Below, in pieces: positions 5,433 through 6,774 of a stretch of 6,774 nt of DNA. The stretch lies in assembly GCA_030587505.1 (NCBI GenBank), contig JAUQYY010000121.1:1-6774 (forward strand), written 5' to 3'. The position numbers were made by a program, and so were the translations under genes. This DNA is from Candidatus Sigynarchaeota archaeon (GTDB lineage Archaea > Asgardarchaeota > Jordarchaeia > Jordarchaeales > Jordarchaeaceae). Under the pieces are notes generated by a model. That model had not been told where the DNA came from and ran no database searches. It saw nothing but the letters and a program-made list of their open reading frames with translations. Each line of letters begins with the position of its first letter. The stretch's first letter is position 1.

Positions 5433-6638
5433 TTAGGCATACATTCCTAATGGGCCTTCCTTGCAGGAAGCTTTCTTGCCGAGAACTTTTTCTATCGCTT
5501 CTTCGAATTCCTTTTGACCTACGCTGGTTTTACGCTTACGTATAGAAAACATGCCTGCCTCCGTACAAATTGCCTTAATGTCTGCCCCTGAACAATTCTC
5601 TGTCAGCGGGACGAGCTTCTTAAAATCAACTTCTTTGTCGATGTTCATACGACGCGTATGAATCTTGAAAATCTCTAACCTTGCTTCTTCATTTGGCATC
5701 GGGAATTCGATTATTCGATCGAAGCGCCCAGGGCGAAGAAGAGCTGAGTCCAGGATGTCGGGTCTATTTGTAGCAGCAAGTATGCGAACATCTCCACGAA
5801 CATCGAATCCATCCAAAACACTCAAAAGTTGCATTAAGGTTCTTTGAACTTCGCGATCTCCACTGGTAGCGATTTCAAGCCTTTTGCCCCCGATAGCATC
5901 GATCTCATCAATAAACACTATACTGGGCGCCTTGTTTTTAGCCATCTGAAAAATCTCTCTAACTAGTCTTGCCCCTTCCCCAATGAACTTCTGAACTAAC
6001 TCCGAACCTATTACCCTTATGAACGTGGCATTGGTTTCGTGTGCCACTGCTCTCGCAAGGAGTGTTTTCCCAGTACCTGGAGGGCCGCACAAAAGCACAC
6101 CTTTTGGAGGGTCTATTCCCACTTTTTCAAATAATTCCGGATGACTGAGGGGCAACTCAACCGTTTCTTTTATTTCCCTGATTTGCTCTTCCAGCCCACC
6201 GATATCCCCATATGAAACTGGAGGCGCTTCCTCGACTTCCATCCCCCTGACAAAGGGGTCCCGGGCTGGTGGCAGTACCTCTACTACTGCGAATGTTCTT
6301 TGATTCAGAGCAACCCTAGTTCCTGGAGTTAACTCCGTTTGGGGTATACTCTTCGAAACGTGGACAACAAAATGCGGACCAGTTGAACTCTTTACCACGA
6401 CTCTGCTATCACTGAGGACATCTATTATGCTCGCCGCAATTAGGGGAGGCTGCCTTATTTTGTCAATCTCCGTTCTAAGCGAATGAATCTCCCGTTCAAG
6501 CCTCATGCGTTCCGCATCAAGCCACTGTTTTTCGGTTTCAAGTGCTCTAAGCTTTTTCTCAATGTGCCTTGTATACGAGAGCAAATAGGACGTATCCGAA
6601 TTGTAAACGTGTTTACCCGAATCAGCTGAGTCCGGCAA
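5433..6638 (-). CDS. pan: Proteasome-activating nucleotidase (PAN), AAA ATPase
   Basis: Hexameric unfoldase that feeds substrates to the 20S proteasome; orthologue of the eukaryotic Rpt ring. The 401 aa follow the family order: N-terminal coiled coil (about 18-62, heptad-like HIEKKLRALETEKQWLDAER), OB domain (about 66-122), AAA domain (about 140-390). Motifs: Walker A GPPGTGKT (185-192), pore loop KFIGEG (217-222), Walker B IVFIDE (240-245), sensor 1 Asn291 in AATNRP, arginine fingers in LRPGRFDR (Arg302 and Arg305), sensor 2 region SGADIKAICTEAG (350-362). The last three residues are MYA, a valid HbYX (hydrophobic-Tyr-any) tail for docking on and opening the 20S gate. The start is TTG at 6638, backed by GGAGGT (6645-6650) spaced 6 nt. 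An ATG at 6658-6660 is out of frame and ends after five codons. No 20S subunit gene is nearby. Confidence 0.96.
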   Translation of the reverse strand: MPDSADSGKHVYNSDTSYLLSYTRHIEKKLRALETEKQWLDAERMRLEREIHSLRTEIDKIRQPPLIAASIIDVLSDSRVVVKSSTGPHFVVHVSKSIPQTELTPGTRVALNQRTFAVVEVLPPARDPFVRGMEVEEAPPVSYGDIGGLEEQIREIKETVELPLSHPELFEKVGIDPPKGVLLCGPPGTGKTLLARAVAHETNATFIRVIGSELVQKFIGEGARLVREIFQMAKNKAPSIVFIDEIDAIGGKRLEIATSGDREVQRTLMQLLSVLDGFDVRGDVRILAATNRPDILDSALLRPGRFDRIIEFPMPNEEARLEIFKIHTRRMNIDKEVDFKKLVPLTENCSGADIKAICTEAGMFSIRKRKTSVGQKEFEEAIEKVLGKKASCKEGPLGMYA

Positions 6639-6644
6639 TAGACT

Positions 6645-6650
6645 ACCTCC
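6645..6650 (-). promoter_or_regulatory. Ribosome-binding site fixing the TTG start of pan
   Basis: On the minus strand, GGAGGT lies 6 nt before the TTG at 6638. No in-frame ATG is as well placed: the next Met codon is residue 45, inside the coiled coil. Confidence 0.75.
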
Positions 6651-6670
6651 AATCAGACATTATTATCCCA

Positions 6671-6687
6671 AATATATTAAATATTTT
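6671..6687 (-). promoter_or_regulatory. TATA-like promoter element of pan
   Basis: The minus strand reads AAAATATTTAATATATT here, 33-49 nt before the pan start, which would give a leader of about 10-25 nt holding the GGAGGT. The rest of 6688-6774 is also very AT-rich, with a second candidate near 6714-6724, so the exact box is uncertain. Confidence 0.45.
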
Positions 6688-6774
6688 GGTAATTCCTCTG
6701 TTTTCGGGTGCTCATATAAAATATTGTTATAAGTACTATAAAAATAAGATGTTTTTTTAATTTTGTTTTTTAAA

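Noticed and set aside
6643..6660. Five-codon leader ORF (ATG to TAG) on the minus strand before pan
   Set aside because: It is very short and overlaps the pan ribosome-binding site; nothing shows it is translated.
1..6774. CRISPR array, toxin-antitoxin, integrase or phage genes
   Set aside because: No regular repeats, spacers or such protein motifs were seen on either strand.

Overview
The window looks like part of an archaeal chromosome, roughly 43% GC by eye. It holds a proteasome-activating nucleotidase, an archaeal NAC protein with a UBA domain, a wyosine-pathway tRNA enzyme, a PUA protein of the archaeosine-transglycosylase C-terminal type, and subunit D of an A-type ATP synthase. Genes have Shine-Dalgarno leaders and AT-rich TATA-like elements, and several appear to start at TTG or GTG. 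I cannot name the phylum; an uncultured TACK/Bathyarchaeia-like lineage is only a guess.

Bases 1-2193, plus strand: the 3' part of an energy-coupling-factor (ECF) transporter operon. A 5'-truncated EcfT membrane protein runs into a single-chain, two-domain EcfA ATPase with a 4-base ATGA overlap. The substrate-binding S component is not in the window, so the vitamin or metal transported is unknown.

Bases 2194-2817: a 624-base stretch without an intact gene, and the least ordinary part of the window. It holds a 9-bp hairpin, the remains of an FAD-dependent oxidoreductase gene (dinucleotide-binding motif split by a one-base frameshift, then cut off), and a long nested stem-loop of about 135 nt with a perfect 12-bp core helix, followed by a T6 run. 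The stem-loop could be a MITE-like insertion, a non-coding RNA, or a terminator.

Bases 2818-3459, plus strand: a lone A-type ATP synthase subunit D gene with no other ATPase subunit beside it. It converges on the minus-strand genes across a 110-base gap.

Bases 3570-6638, minus strand: pan, a Taw2/Trm5-family tRNA gene, a PUA-domain gene and nac, in transcription order. The tRNA gene and the PUA gene are 5 nt apart and surely co-transcribed. The common theme is protein birth and death: tRNA modification, RNA binding, nascent-chain handling and proteasomal unfolding. A promoter lies upstream of pan and another probably upstream of the tRNA gene. The remaining bases, 6639-6774, are AT-rich pan upstream sequence without a gene.

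I do not see a clear new defence or mobile system. The best candidate for something undescribed is the structured region at about 2290-2670.
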